Shown here: piece after piece, positions 1 through 8,348 of the stretch
Layout: every line of letters begins with the position of its first letter
Position numbering within the stretch: position 1 is the first letter of the stretch
Assembly: GCA_022712945.1 (NCBI GenBank)
Contig: JAFLJP010000046.1
Span: forward strand, 1-36,721
Direction: 5' to 3'
Length of the DNA stretch: 36,721 nucleotides
Source of the DNA: Gammaproteobacteria bacterium
Lineage (GTDB): Bacteria > Pseudomonadota > Gammaproteobacteria > RBG-16-57-12
Program-made: the position numbers and the translations under genes
The notes under the pieces: generated by a model
The model's database searches: none
What the model was told of the DNA's origin: nothing
Seen by the model: the letters and a program-made list of their open reading frames with translations, nothing else

Positions 1-3
1 CGA

Positions 4-31
4 ATTATACAACCCAAATAAACTTTGTCAA
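4..31 (-). promoter_or_regulatory. Sigma-70 promoter, third of three tandem copies, consensus boxes
   Basis: On the minus strand there is TTGACA (31-26), a 16-bp spacer and TATAAT (9-4): both hexamers are perfect consensus. Transcription would start at or just beyond the left edge. Three stacked promoters of this strength, downstream of tyrS, fit an rRNA operon lying just outside the window. Confidence 0.75.
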
Positions 32-95
32 CAAGTAATTTATTTTTCTTACTTATCAATCGCTTGCATGGGACCGAAGACCCAACAAGTGGCGA

Positions 96-123
96 ATTCT
101 ACAGTGTTCTGCCTGGCTGTCAA
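96..123 (-). promoter_or_regulatory. Sigma-70 promoter, second of three tandem copies
   Basis: On the minus strand there is a perfect TTGACA (123-118), a 16-bp spacer and TAGAAT (101-96), then TCGCCACTTG. The segment after the -10 box resembles the GCGCCAC discriminator of enterobacterial rrn P1 promoters. Spacing is identical to the flanking two promoters. Confidence 0.75.
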
Positions 124-220
124 CCGCTTTATCAACTTAAACACATCTTCACGAAAATGCACTTCAAAACAACAAACTGACAACACAACTCTTAACTCGA
201 ATCCTTGTTAAGAGCGGCGT

Positions 221-248
221 ATTCTACCCATCTCACACCCACCGTCAA
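221..248 (-). promoter_or_regulatory. Sigma-70 promoter, first of three tandem copies, reading off the left edge
   Basis: On the minus strand there is TTGACG (248-243), a 16-bp spacer and TAGAAT (226-221), followed by a GC-rich discriminator (ACGCCGC). A GC-rich stretch just after the -10 box is typical of growth-rate-controlled rRNA promoters. It is the promoter of the three nearest tyrS and points away from every gene in the window. That it drives an rRNA operon is inferred. Confidence 0.7.
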
Positions 249-319
249 CCTCTTTCTCAAGCTTTTTATTGGCGCGTTTAAAAGCAAGTATATGCAATAG
301 AATTTGGTGGTAAAAGCAC

Positions 320-1519
320 CTACTCGACCCTAACCTTTGCGAAACGACGCTTACCCACTTGATATATATGCAAACTACCAACCACCATCTTTAGACGCGA
401 GTCGTCAACGCGCTCACCATCAATTTTAACCGCCCCTTGCTTAATCATACGCATCGCTTCTGATGTGCTGGCTACCAGCCCTACACTCTTTAATAGCGAT
501 GCGATGCCGATAGAACCGTCGAGACCATCAACACCATGCTCTTCGATATTATCCGGCATTGCCCCCTTCTGGAATCGACTGATAAAGTTTTCAACCGCTT
601 TGTCGCCTGCGGTTTTGCCATGAAAACGAGCAACCAGCTCACGCCCTAGCTCAAATTTAATATCACGGGGATTTTTTCCCTGTGCAACTTCTTGTTTCCA
701 GGCTTCAATTTCAGAGAGGGGGCGAAAGCTTAACAGCTCAAAATAGCGCCACATCAAATCGTCCGATATCGACATCAATTTACCAAACTGCTCATCTGGA
801 GCATCATTTATTGCGATGTAATTATCGAGCGATTTTGACATTTTCTGCACGCCATCCAGCCCTTCAAGAATAGGCATGGTCAGCACTACTTGAGGAGTTT
901 GCCCAAATGAGGCTTGTAATTGTCGTCCGACCAGCAGGTTAAATTTCTGATCTGTCCCACCCAGTTCAAGGTCTGATTTCATCGCCACAGAGTCATACCC
1001 TTGTATCAGCGGGTAGAGGAATTCATGGATCGATATCGGTTGGCCCGCGCTATAACGCTTATTGAAGTCATCCCGTTCCAGCATTCTTGCCACGGTATGC
1101 TTGCCGGCTAGTTGAATCAAATCAGCAGATGACATTTCGTTCATCCAGCTGGAGTTGAACATAACCAGCGTCTTTTCTGGGTCGAGCACCTTGAAAATCT
1201 GTTGTTCATAGGTGGTTGCATTTTCGATTATATCATCTCGTGTCAACGGTGGACGCGTGGCACTTTTCCCGGTGGGGTCACCAATCATTGCGGTAAAGTC
1301 ACCGATCAGGAACATTACTTCATGCCCAAGGTTCTGGAACTGACGAAGTTTGTTGAGTAAAACGGTATGCCCTAAATGCAAATCAGGCGCAGTGGGATCA
1401 AAGCCTGCCTTTATTCTTAGCGGCTTTCCACTTTTAAGCTTTTTAACAAGCTCCTCTTCTAACAACAACTCATCCATACCACGCTTAATTTCAACCAGCT
1501 GCATTTGCAACTCAGACAT
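320..1519 (-). CDS. tyrS: Tyrosyl-tRNA synthetase
   Basis: Class I aminoacyl-tRNA synthetase that activates tyrosine with ATP and charges tRNA-Tyr in the cytoplasm. The 399-residue protein has the HIGH-type signature HLGH at residues 48-51 and an intact KMSKS loop at 226-230. A C-terminal S4-like RNA-binding segment (about 337-397) is the usual place for tRNA anticodon-arm contact. The ATG start has GGAG about nine bases upstream. The length and lysine-rich KMSKS loop match the TyrZ/TyrS type common in Pseudomonas-like gammaproteobacteria, where the gene also lies next to an rRNA operon. It is divergent from the M23 peptidase gene. No convincing intrinsic terminator follows the stop before the tandem promoters, so some read-through into them is possible. 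Confidence 0.97.
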   Translation of the reverse strand: MSELQMQLVEIKRGMDELLLEEELVKKLKSGKPLRIKAGFDPTAPDLHLGHTVLLNKLRQFQNLGHEVMFLIGDFTAMIGDPTGKSATRPPLTRDDIIENATTYEQQIFKVLDPEKTLVMFNSSWMNEMSSADLIQLAGKHTVARMLERDDFNKRYSAGQPISIHEFLYPLIQGYDSVAMKSDLELGGTDQKFNLLVGRQLQASFGQTPQVVLTMPILEGLDGVQKMSKSLDNYIAINDAPDEQFGKLMSISDDLMWRYFELLSFRPLSEIEAWKQEVAQGKNPRDIKFELGRELVARFHGKTAGDKAVENFISRFQKGAMPDNIEEHGVDGLDGSIGIASLLKSVGLVASTSEAMRMIKQGAVKIDGERVDDSRLKMVVGSLHIYQVGKRRFAKVRVE

Positions 1520-1580
1520 ACTCGCTCCAACCTAACTCTGTTTTTTATGACGGGCTAACAATCCAGCCCAATATTTTTCC

Positions 1581-1608
1581 ATTATCCCACAATCAACACA
1601 ACGGGCAA
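1581..1608 (-). promoter_or_regulatory. Probable tyrS promoter
   Basis: The minus strand has TTGCCC (1608-1603), a 16-bp spacer and GATAAT (1586-1581), about 60 bases upstream of the tyrS start. A small hairpin (GGGCT at 1556-1552 pairing with AGCCC at 1569-1565) lies in the predicted leader. The 1520-1735 interval has no gene; the promoter for the plus-strand peptidase must also be here but was not resolved. Confidence 0.45.
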
Positions 1609-1735
1609 AACAACGGGTGCAACCTCTGCCAATATGCGTTGTAGTTCTCAACTTTGCCCTGCCAGGCCGTCGCAATCATTCAGCTTTTATTATATAGTCC
1701 CAACATAGAAGGTAGAATTTAGCACTAACTTAAGG

Positions 1736-3130
1736 TTGTCGCGGCACAGCGACCAAGCCAATATGATTAATCACGATTTCAAGTTTGAGAAAAAAAGAGC
1801 ATCACCTGTCGCCAGAGGTAGATTATCAACAACCCACTGGGCTTTGCTGAGCGGGGGGGGGTTACTCTGTGTAATCATTGCTCTGTTGCCCACAAGCGAA
1901 GCTGAAGCGGTTCGTACAACAGATACGAATCATTTGTTTGTGCAGAATGTCCCTCTCACTATCCCTCAACAAAACGATTCAATCGCAATAGAACCCCCGG
2001 AAAAATCTGATCCAGCCCCTCTATTCCAGAGCAAAAGCGTCACTGTCAACAAAGGCGACACCCTATCTGAAATTTTCAAACGCGAAGGATTCAGCGCCCG
2101 CAATTTACACGACATCATGCAGCTAGGCTCCTTGACTGCGCCACTGAAAAACATACGCCCTGGGCAGTTACTCGAGTTCCGCAGTAACGAGCTAAAGCAA
2201 CTGGCAGGGCTAAGCTATAAAACGGATCTTACACACACGTTAATTATTGAAAAAAACGATGGGGACTTCAATGCCCGAGAAGAAATACGCTCACCCGAGT
2301 TCCGCATCACACATGCCAGTGAAACCATTAATAGCTCACTCTATAGATCAGGCCAGCAAGCCGGATTAACTGACAACCTGATAATGGAGCTGGCTGGAAT
2401 TTTTGGTTGGGATATCGATTTTGCATTGGATATTCGCCAAGGAGATAGTTTCACGGTTCTTTACGAAGAGAAATACCTTGATGGTGAAAAAATTGGCTAC
2501 GGTGATATTGTTGCCGCGCAGTTCACCAACCGAGGCAAGGCCTTTGAGGCCGTCCGCTTTACAGATAAAAAGGGTAACAACCAATACTTCACTCCGGAGG
2601 GACGCAGCATGCGAAAAGCATTTCTTCGTTCACCGGTCGATTTTCGTCGTATCTCTTCACGCTTCACACGCGAACGCTACCATCCGGTGCTAGGGAAAAA
2701 ACGCCCACACCGTGGCGTAGATTATGCGGCGGCCAGAGGCACCCCCATAAAGGCGGCAGGTGATGGCAAGATCACTTTTAGAGGAACAAAAGGGGGCTAT
2801 GGATCAACCGTTGTGATCCAACACGGTACGCAATATTCCACTCTTTACGCTCACCTTTCAAACTTTAAGCGTGGACAGAGAAACGGCAGCGCAGTTAAAC
2901 AGGGAGATGTCATTGGTTTTGTCGGTAGTTCCGGCCTCGCAACCGGCCCCCACCTTCACTATGAATTCCGTGTCAATGGCACGCACCGCAATCCATTAAC
3001 GGTGAAATTCCCCGATGCTCAGCCAATTAAGGCGGCGTATAAAAAAGATTTCCTGGCACAAACCCAACCTGTTTTAGCCCAACTCAATATATTAAGCCGT
3101 GGCCTGACCTTGGCTAAAAACGACCATTAA
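1736..3130 (+). CDS. M23-family murein DD-endopeptidase with LysM-like domain (MepM-like)
   Basis: Predicted periplasmic, membrane-anchored metallopeptidase that cleaves peptidoglycan cross-links. One hydrophobic segment (about residues 32-52) precedes a LysM/OapA-like domain (about 101-150) and a C-terminal lysostaphin-type peptidase domain. The zinc and catalytic signature is intact: HRGVD with H325 and D329, and HLH with H406 and H408 (numbered from the TTG start), plus the conserved YAHL. The first in-frame start is a TTG at 1736; an ATG at 1763 gives a protein nine residues shorter. Neither has a well-placed ribosome binding site, so the start is uncertain. A run of nine G (1853-1861) sits in frame in the membrane segment. 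The stop overlaps the anmK start by one base, tying wall cleavage to fragment recycling. Confidence 0.9.
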   Translation: MSRHSDQANMINHDFKFEKKRASPVARGRLSTTHWALLSGGGLLCVIIALLPTSEAEAVRTTDTNHLFVQNVPLTIPQQNDSIAIEPPEKSDPAPLFQSKSVTVNKGDTLSEIFKREGFSARNLHDIMQLGSLTAPLKNIRPGQLLEFRSNELKQLAGLSYKTDLTHTLIIEKNDGDFNAREEIRSPEFRITHASETINSSLYRSGQQAGLTDNLIMELAGIFGWDIDFALDIRQGDSFTVLYEEKYLDGEKIGYGDIVAAQFTNRGKAFEAVRFTDKKGNNQYFTPEGRSMRKAFLRSPVDFRRISSRFTRERYHPVLGKKRPHRGVDYAAARGTPIKAAGDGKITFRGTKGGYGSTVVIQHGTQYSTLYAHLSNFKRGQRNGSAVKQGDVIGFVGSSGLATGPHLHYEFRVNGTHRNPLTVKFPDAQPIKAAYKKDFLAQTQPVLAQLNILSRGLTLAKNDH

Positions 3131-4257
3131 TGGAAAATAAAAATAGTGGCCGGGATATCTACATCGGCCTGATGTCGGGCACCAGCTTGGATGCCGTGGA
3201 TGCCGCAGCAGTTGAGTTCATTCGTGGCCGCCCCCACCTGTTGGGCGCAATCAACACCGAAATACCCGGTGAATTACGCAAGAAAATTATCACGTTGTGC
3301 AAACCAGGAGAGAATGAGATTGAGCAACTGGGCGAGCTTGATTACCAATTAGGTGAGCTATTTTCAAACGCCACACTTCAACTGTTAAACGAGCAACAAC
3401 TAAGCTCAGACCAAATCACCGCGATCGGTAGCCATGGACAGACCCTGCGCCATCGCCCCCACGCACGCCATCCTTTCACCATCCAGGCTGGCTCTGCAGC
3501 ACTCATTGCACAACGCACCGGCATTACCACCATTGCTGATTTCCGCAGTCGCGATATTGCCGCCGGTGGTGAAGGGGCACCATTAGTACCCGCATTCCAC
3601 GCACTGTTATTCGATTCAAAAAAAGAGCAACGCTGTATTCTTAATATTGGAGGCATCGCTAACCTGACCTTTTTATCTGGCAGCGAAGGGGGAGCTGTTA
3701 CCGGGCATGACTGTGGGCCAGGCAATTTATTAATGAATGCCTGGTGTGAACGCCATAGACAACAGCCTTACGATGCCAATGGGGAGTGGGCAATGGCTGG
3801 AGCCGTGCAGCAGCCACTACTCAAAAAACTACGTCAAGAGGCGTATCTAAAACGCCCTGCCCCAAAAAGCACGGGACGAGAGCTATTTAACATCGAATGG
3901 CTGGACCAGCACCTTGAACTCCATCCATCCATCTCGCCCCAGGATGTACAGGCAACACTGTGTGAATTTACAGCGAAATGTATTGCGACCGCAATCAACA
4001 GACACCCCACCATCATTTCTGCTGTTTATGTGTGCGGTGGTGGGGTACATAATCAATATTTGATGCAGCGATTGATGGTATTACTTAAAACGATACCTAT
4101 CCATTCAAGTAATAAAATAGGCCTCGACCCGGATTGGGTGGAGGCCTGTGCGTTTGCCTGGCTGGCTCGGCAAGCACTCCATGGCGCTACGGGCAACTTG
4201 CCTGAAGTAACTGGAGCCAAGCAGCCGGTTATTCTTGGCGCTATCTATCCCGCTTAG
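3130..4257 (+). CDS. anmK: Anhydro-N-acetylmuramic acid kinase
   Basis: Cytoplasmic enzyme of peptidoglycan recycling that hydrolyses the 1,6-anhydro bond of anhydro-MurNAc and phosphorylates it to MurNAc-6-phosphate using ATP. The 375-residue protein has the ASKHA-fold phosphate motif GLMSGTSLDAVDAA near the N-terminus, the mid-protein NIGGIANLT motif and GHDCGPGN, all typical of AnmK, and is of normal family length. Start and stop codons of the pair overlap (TAATG), so it is translationally coupled to the upstream peptidase. In Pseudomonas the same peptidase-anmK-erpA neighbourhood occurs; here a citrate synthase gene separates anmK from erpA. No clear terminator lies in the 58-base gap to the convergent gltA. 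Confidence 0.96.
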   Translation: MENKNSGRDIYIGLMSGTSLDAVDAAAVEFIRGRPHLLGAINTEIPGELRKKIITLCKPGENEIEQLGELDYQLGELFSNATLQLLNEQQLSSDQITAIGSHGQTLRHRPHARHPFTIQAGSAALIAQRTGITTIADFRSRDIAAGGEGAPLVPAFHALLFDSKKEQRCILNIGGIANLTFLSGSEGGAVTGHDCGPGNLLMNAWCERHRQQPYDANGEWAMAGAVQQPLLKKLRQEAYLKRPAPKSTGRELFNIEWLDQHLELHPSISPQDVQATLCEFTAKCIATAINRHPTIISAVYVCGGGVHNQYLMQRLMVLLKTIPIHSSNKIGLDPDWVEACAFAWLARQALHGATGNLPEVTGAKQPVILGAIYPA

Positions 4258-4315
4258 AGTCTGCTCAAGAATAAGAGCCGTAGAGCATTATCAAGCGGGC
4301 CAACCAACCCGACAA

Positions 4316-5473
4316 TTAGCGCTTATCAAGGGGGACATAATCCCGTGGTGGCTCGCCAATATAAACTTGGGTAGGACGGAAAATACGATTATCCAGTAGC
4401 TGCTCACGCCAGTGCGCCAACCAGCCTGCAGCACGTGATATTGCAAAAATCGTGGTGAATTGATCGATAGGAATCCCCATCGCGCGATACAAAATACCCG
4501 AATAAAAATCGACATTCGGGTAAACCCCTTTTTCAGCCAAACGCTCTTCCGCCGCTTCTTCCAGTGCTATTGCCACTTCAAACATCGGGTCAAGTTCATT
4601 GCCTTTGCTTTCCATCAAGTCAAGTGTCAGCTTTTGGAGGATAGTCGCTCGGGGGTCTTTCACCTGATACTCCCGATGACCAAGCCCCCAAATTTTTTCT
4701 TTATTATCCAGCTTTTTATCCAACCACTCTTTCGCGTTGCCGGGAGAGCCAATTTCATCAAGCATATCCAGCACTTTTTCGTTAGCACCACCATGTAGCG
4801 GCCCCGAAAGTGTACCGATTGCCGCAGCAATTACACTGGTAGGCGATGCCAGAGTGGAGCCTGTTACCAGCGAAGCAAAAGTGGAGGCATTAATGGTGTG
4901 CTCTGCATGAAGAATCAGACAGGTATCAAATATTTTTGCCAGCATTGGGTCTGGCTCTTTGCGATTAAGCATAAAGAGAAAGTTTTCTGCAAATGATAGA
5001 TCATAACGAGGCTCTTCCGGGTCATAACCACTTCGAATGTGCTCCCACATGGTGACAATAACCGGGATACGCGCCAGAATTTTCACCGTCATGTTATGCA
5101 CATAATCCAGGTTACTGCACATCTCAGGGCTGGTCAGGCAGTCGTTTGCGGGATAAAACATACCCAAACTGGCCACTGCTGTTTGTAACATTTCCATTGG
5201 ATGTCCACTGGCAGGAAGCGACTCCATCATCGAACGAATATTATATTTGACCCGACGATTAGCCTTCAGCTGTTCATCAAAGAGATTAAGTTCGCTAGCA
5301 GAGGGCAACCGGCCATCCAGCAGCAGCAAAGTTGTCTCTTCAAAACTACTATGCTCTGTTAGCTGCTCAATCGGATAACCACGATATGAAAGAATGCCTT
5401 TCTCTCCATCAATATCTGAGATATTTGATTTGGTCGCTGGCACACCCGCCAGACCTGGCAAATATTCGCTCAT
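4316..5473 (-). CDS. gltA: Citrate synthase, short (dimeric-type) form
   Basis: Condenses acetyl-CoA and oxaloacetate to citrate. Aligning by eye to the E. coli enzyme, the catalytic triad is present as H227 (in GPLHGGANE), H266 (in GLGHREY) and D322 (in NVDFYSG). At 385 residues it lacks the roughly 40-residue N-terminal extension of hexameric, NADH-inhibited enterobacterial GltA. The N-terminus (EYLPGLAGVPAT, DGEKGILSYRG) resembles the short cyanobacterial/Gram-positive type more than the usual gammaproteobacterial form. A 2-methylcitrate synthase is possible but less likely from this N-terminus. The ATG has an AAGGTG ribosome binding site. It is last in the minus-strand run and is an insertion between the normally adjacent anmK and erpA. 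Confidence 0.9.
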   Translation of the reverse strand: MSEYLPGLAGVPATKSNISDIDGEKGILSYRGYPIEQLTEHSSFEETTLLLLDGRLPSASELNLFDEQLKANRRVKYNIRSMMESLPASGHPMEMLQTAVASLGMFYPANDCLTSPEMCSNLDYVHNMTVKILARIPVIVTMWEHIRSGYDPEEPRYDLSFAENFLFMLNRKEPDPMLAKIFDTCLILHAEHTINASTFASLVTGSTLASPTSVIAAAIGTLSGPLHGGANEKVLDMLDEIGSPGNAKEWLDKKLDNKEKIWGLGHREYQVKDPRATILQKLTLDLMESKGNELDPMFEVAIALEEAAEERLAEKGVYPNVDFYSGILYRAMGIPIDQFTTIFAISRAAGWLAHWREQLLDNRIFRPTQVYIGEPPRDYVPLDKR

Positions 5474-5573
5474 AAACTTATCACCTTAGAATCTTTTTGA
5501 TAGATGCGAAAAAGGAGGCTCAACACCCCCTCTCCCTTTGCAAGCTAAGCCTGCTGAACCTGTTGTATCGGTA

Positions 5574-5930
5574 TCAAACAGAAAATGATGAACCACAGCC
5601 ACAGGTTGTTTCCGCATTAGGATTACGTATCACAAACTGAGAGCCCTCAAGCCCTTCGGTATAATCAATTTCCGCACCCACGAGATATTGGTAACTCATC
5701 GGGTCGATCAATAGTTTAACTCCGTCGTTTTCAACACAAGTGTCGCCATCATTCATGGTTTCATCAAATGTAAAACCATATTGAAACCCTGAGCAACCAC
5801 CGCCAGAGATGAAAACACGCAGCATTAATGCATCATTAGCTTCTTCCACAATCAGCGCTTTAACCTTGCTCGCAGCAGAATCTGTAAAAACCACCGGACT
5901 CTCTTCTTCGGTAACAACACTTGTCGACAC
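5574..5930 (-). CDS. erpA: Iron-sulfur cluster insertion protein ErpA
   Basis: A-type carrier that delivers Fe-S clusters to apoproteins in the cytoplasm. The 118-residue protein has the HesB/IscA fold signature with the three conserved cluster-ligating cysteines: C46 (GGGCSGFQ) and C110/C112 in the C-terminal CGCGSSFSV. The start is GTG with GGAG seven bases upstream; no earlier start fits. It is downstream of the bactofilin gene with a 66-base gap holding a hairpin, and 100 bases upstream of gltA. ErpA is favoured over IscA because of the acidic N-terminal extension and the location near anmK. Confidence 0.93.
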   Translation of the reverse strand: MSTSVVTEEESPVVFTDSAASKVKALIVEEANDALMLRVFISGGGCSGFQYGFTFDETMNDGDTCVENDGVKLLIDPMSYQYLVGAEIDYTEGLEGSQFVIRNPNAETTCGCGSSFSV

Positions 5931-5953
5931 TTAATCTCTCCAAACCATGACTT

Positions 5954-5995
5954 AAGGAATCTCTGAACAGGTCATGACGTGCTCAGAGCTTCCTT
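5954..5995. repeat. Inverted-repeat hairpin with GGAATCTCTGA / GGAAGCTCTGA arms
   Basis: The arms at 5954-5966 and 5983-5995 pair over 12 of 13 positions around a 16-base loop, which itself contains the palindrome GTCATGAC (5971-5978). The hairpin begins two bases after the bactofilin stop and ends before erpA. There is no T-run on either strand long enough for a typical terminator. The arm core GGAAGCTCTGA recurs at 6504-6514, upstream of the same gene. It may be a tiny degenerate mobile repeat or an mRNA-processing or stability hairpin. Confidence 0.6.
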
Positions 5996-5996
5996 G

Positions 5997-6455
5997 TTAA
6001 CTTGAGGCCTTCTCATCAAGATAGCCCATAACCGCAGATTCTACCACGTCTTGCTCGTTTTTTACCGTAACCACATTTTTTTGCTGCTCTTCCCCTGGCT
6101 GATGAACCAAGCTTCCATTCACTTCAGCTCCCATCGCCATTTCAAGCAAATCATAATAGACATTGCCCTCGACTCTTGCCTCTGCAGCCAATTCAACACT
6201 TTCAGAAGAGTAGACATTCCCTTTTACCTTTCCGTTCAAAATTACGTAACCCACCTGAACATCACCCTCAATGCAGCCTTGCTTGCTAACAATAAGGGTA
6301 GAGGCACCTTCGCCATCAGAGGTGATATTTCCAACGATTTTTCCATCAATATGTAAACCACCATTGAAAACCAAATCACCATAAATTGAGGTATTTGGAC
6401 CGATCAATGAATCAATTTTACCGACAGTGCTACTCTTTTTTTTCTTACCCCACAT
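5997..6455 (-). CDS. Bactofilin (polymer-forming cytoskeletal protein)
   Basis: The 152-residue protein starts with a lysine-rich N-terminal tail (MWGKKKKS) followed by a run of short beta-helix-like turns. These carry the signature of the bactofilin/CcmA family: a first strand region around IDSLIGPNTSIYGD, then repeated glycine-hydrophobic turns such as IDGKIVGNI, CIEGDVQVGY and VEGNVYYD. Bactofilins polymerise without nucleotide on the cytoplasmic membrane and organise wall synthesis, cell shape or polar structures. The ATG has a strong GAGGTG ribosome binding site. The upstream neighbour is a membrane-anchored coiled-coil protein, a plausible membrane partner; that link is inferred. The C-terminal tail (about 118-152) is polar and probably disordered. 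Confidence 0.9.
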   Translation of the reverse strand: MWGKKKKSSTVGKIDSLIGPNTSIYGDLVFNGGLHIDGKIVGNITSDGEGASTLIVSKQGCIEGDVQVGYVILNGKVKGNVYSSESVELAAEARVEGNVYYDLLEMAMGAEVNGSLVHQPGEEQQKNVVTVKNEQDVVESAVMGYLDEKASS

Positions 6456-6562
6456 ATTTCACCTCACTTTTACCGAACCAATCAAGTTAGTGTTTATTCT
6501 TACGGAAGCTCTGAATAAGTCTGGTTAGAATTAGGCTGAGCTGAGCGAACAAAGACTTCGAT

Positions 6563-7288
6563 TTATATTTTTTCTTCTACTGCCAAGCGGGGCCAGGGAA
6601 AGCTTTCATTTATTGAATTGTTACTATGTCGCGGCTTAACAACAACATCGATTGAATGTGGAGAAAAGCCATCAGGTAACTGCAGATCCCCCTCAAACAT
6701 CTGAAAATATTTAAACCGAAATTTCAGTGATTTTTTTGCCTGTTTATCGAGGTCCTGTAGAGGGATATTGTGGGTGCGCCCCTCAAAAACACCCGAAAGT
6801 GTTATCTCAACTTCCCCTCTAGCCACCCGCTCATTCTTCAACACTTGCGTTAAAACCACTCGATAATGAAAAAGTTGTGCCGCTGCCAGTGGCGTTAACT
6901 CAACACGCTGAATGAGAATACCTGACCTGACCTCTGATGGTGAGACGATACCTCGATAAAAAGCAATCTCCTCCCTCAACTCCAAAGAAGCTTGTTGCTG
7001 CTCCTTCAACAAGGCACTCACTTCATCAAGTGCCGCCTCATCAATTTTTCGCCTTTGAGTCAATTGAACAACCTGGACTTTCAGCTTGTACAGCTGTGCC
7101 TTTTGCTCATCCAACACTAACTGTTGCTGCTCTAGCTGATGCAGTAACGAGTTCCCATCACCACGCCATTGATACCCTGCGAGGTAACCTGCGATGGCCG
7201 CTATCACGAGAAACAGAATCAGCATTAACCACTTGAGCTGCTTCGAATGGCGGGATCTAATTTCTAACCTTGTGGAATCACTGTTCAA
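6563..7288 (-). CDS. Membrane-anchored coiled-coil protein, DUF6776-like
   Basis: The 241-residue protein has a basic N-terminus, one transmembrane helix (about 19-39), a Gln/Glu/Leu-rich coiled coil (about 48-105), and a beta-rich periplasmic domain ending in GFSPHSIDVVVKPR. This layout and C-terminal pattern fit the uncharacterised DUF6776 family, which in gammaproteobacteria is often near argC, bactofilin and erpA genes; the family assignment is from memory and not searched. The upstream end of the frame is a TTG start at 7288, 12 bases after the argC stop, with no good ribosome binding site; the next ATG lies inside the membrane helix and is unlikely. No enzymatic motif is visible. A scaffold role with the adjacent bactofilin is inferred only. 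Confidence 0.7.
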   Translation of the reverse strand: MNSDSTRLEIRSRHSKQLKWLMLILFLVIAAIAGYLAGYQWRGDGNSLLHQLEQQQLVLDEQKAQLYKLKVQVVQLTQRRKIDEAALDEVSALLKEQQQASLELREEIAFYRGIVSPSEVRSGILIQRVELTPLAAAQLFHYRVVLTQVLKNERVARGEVEITLSGVFEGRTHNIPLQDLDKQAKKSLKFRFKYFQMFEGDLQLPDGFSPHSIDVVVKPRHSNNSINESFPWPRLAVEEKI

Positions 7289-7300
7289 CTTAGTAAGTTA

Positions 7301-8332
7301 TTACGGCAGCAAGGCAATATTATCAATGCCGGATTTTTCATCCAGATCCAACATGATATTCATATTATGTATTGCCTGACCTGCTGCACCTTTAACTAAA
7401 TTATCAATAACGGAAAGAATAACAACAACATCGCTATTTTGTGGGCGATGTATCGCAATGCGACATAAATTAGAGCCCTTAACACTGCGTGTTTCAGGGT
7501 GACTGCCGGCCGGTAATACGTCCACAAACGGCTCTTCGGCGTAACGCTGTTCGTACAACATCTGCAAGTCAACCTTTCGATCAACGACAATCGCATATAG
7601 GGTAGCGTGAATGCCTCTCATCATTGGCGTTAGATGGGGTGTAAATGTGAGTCCGACCGGCTTGTCAGCGTAGGCATTTAAGGTCTGACAAATTTCTGGT
7701 AGATGCCGATGCCCTGGCACACCATAAGCTTTCATCGACTCACTGGTCTCGCAGAGAAGATGAGCTACATTGGCCTTTCGGCCTGCACCACTAACACCGG
7801 ACTTCACGTCCGCAATCAACTGGCTCACATCGGCCAGACCCGACTCGATCAATGGTAAAAAGCCCAATGTCGTCGCCGTAGGATAACAGCCGGGGTTGGC
7901 AATCAGGTGCGCCTTTCGAATATTGTCACGATTAATTTCAGGCAGACCATAAACCGCTTCATCAACCAATTCGGGGCAGGCGTGCGACATGCCGTACCAT
8001 TTATTCCATAACGACACATCTTTAATGCGAAAATCAGCGGCAAGGTCAATCACTTTAACGCCAGCCGCCAACAGCATGGGCACCATGGTCATGGCCACAC
8101 CATTTGGCGTGGCGAAAAACACCACGTCACAGGATGACAAAACGGCTGGATCAGGTTCACTAAAAGGCAGGTCGACGTGGCCACGAAGATTCGGGAACAT
8201 ATCTGAAACCAATACGCCCGCATCAGAGCGCGAAGTGACCGCCGCTAACATTACTTCAGGATGTTTCGCCAGCAAGCGTAGCAACTCAACTCCGGTATAC
8301 CCCGTACCACCTACAACACCGACCTTAATCAT
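7301..8332 (-). CDS. argC: N-acetyl-gamma-glutamyl-phosphate reductase
   Basis: Third step of arginine synthesis: NADPH-dependent reduction of N-acetylglutamyl-5-phosphate to the semialdehyde. The 343-residue protein begins [14 protein letters not shown], a Rossmann NADP site, has the catalytic cysteine C149 in ANPGCYPT, and the conserved GHRHLPEI histidine region. The start is placed at the ATG at 8332, with GAGAAGG upstream, because the NADP motif normally begins at the N-terminus; the frame stays open to 8392 but the extra 20 residues overlap the cytochrome gene and look non-homologous. It begins only 16 bases after the upstream cytochrome stop, so at least some expression probably comes from the cytochrome transcript. 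Confidence 0.95.
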   Translation of the reverse strand: MIKVGVVGGTGYTGVELLRLLAKHPEVMLAAVTSRSDAGVLVSDMFPNLRGHVDLPFSEPDPAVLSSCDVVFFATPNGVAMTMVPMLLAAGVKVIDLAADFRIKDVSLWNKWYGMSHACPELVDEAVYGLPEINRDNIRKAHLIANPGCYPTATTLGFLPLIESGLADVSQLIADVKSGVSGAGRKANVAHLLCETSESMKAYGVPGHRHLPEICQTLNAYADKPVGLTFTPHLTPMMRGIHATLYAIVVDRKVDLQMLYEQRYAEEPFVDVLPAGSHPETRSVKGSNLCRIAIHRPQNSDVVVILSVIDNLVKGAAGQAIHNMNIMLDLDEKSGIDNIALLP

Positions 8333-8348
8333 CTTATTAACCTTCTCT

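Noticed and set aside
4258..4315. Terminator between convergent anmK and gltA
   Set aside because: Only a 4-bp CGGG/CCCG stem without a T-run was seen.
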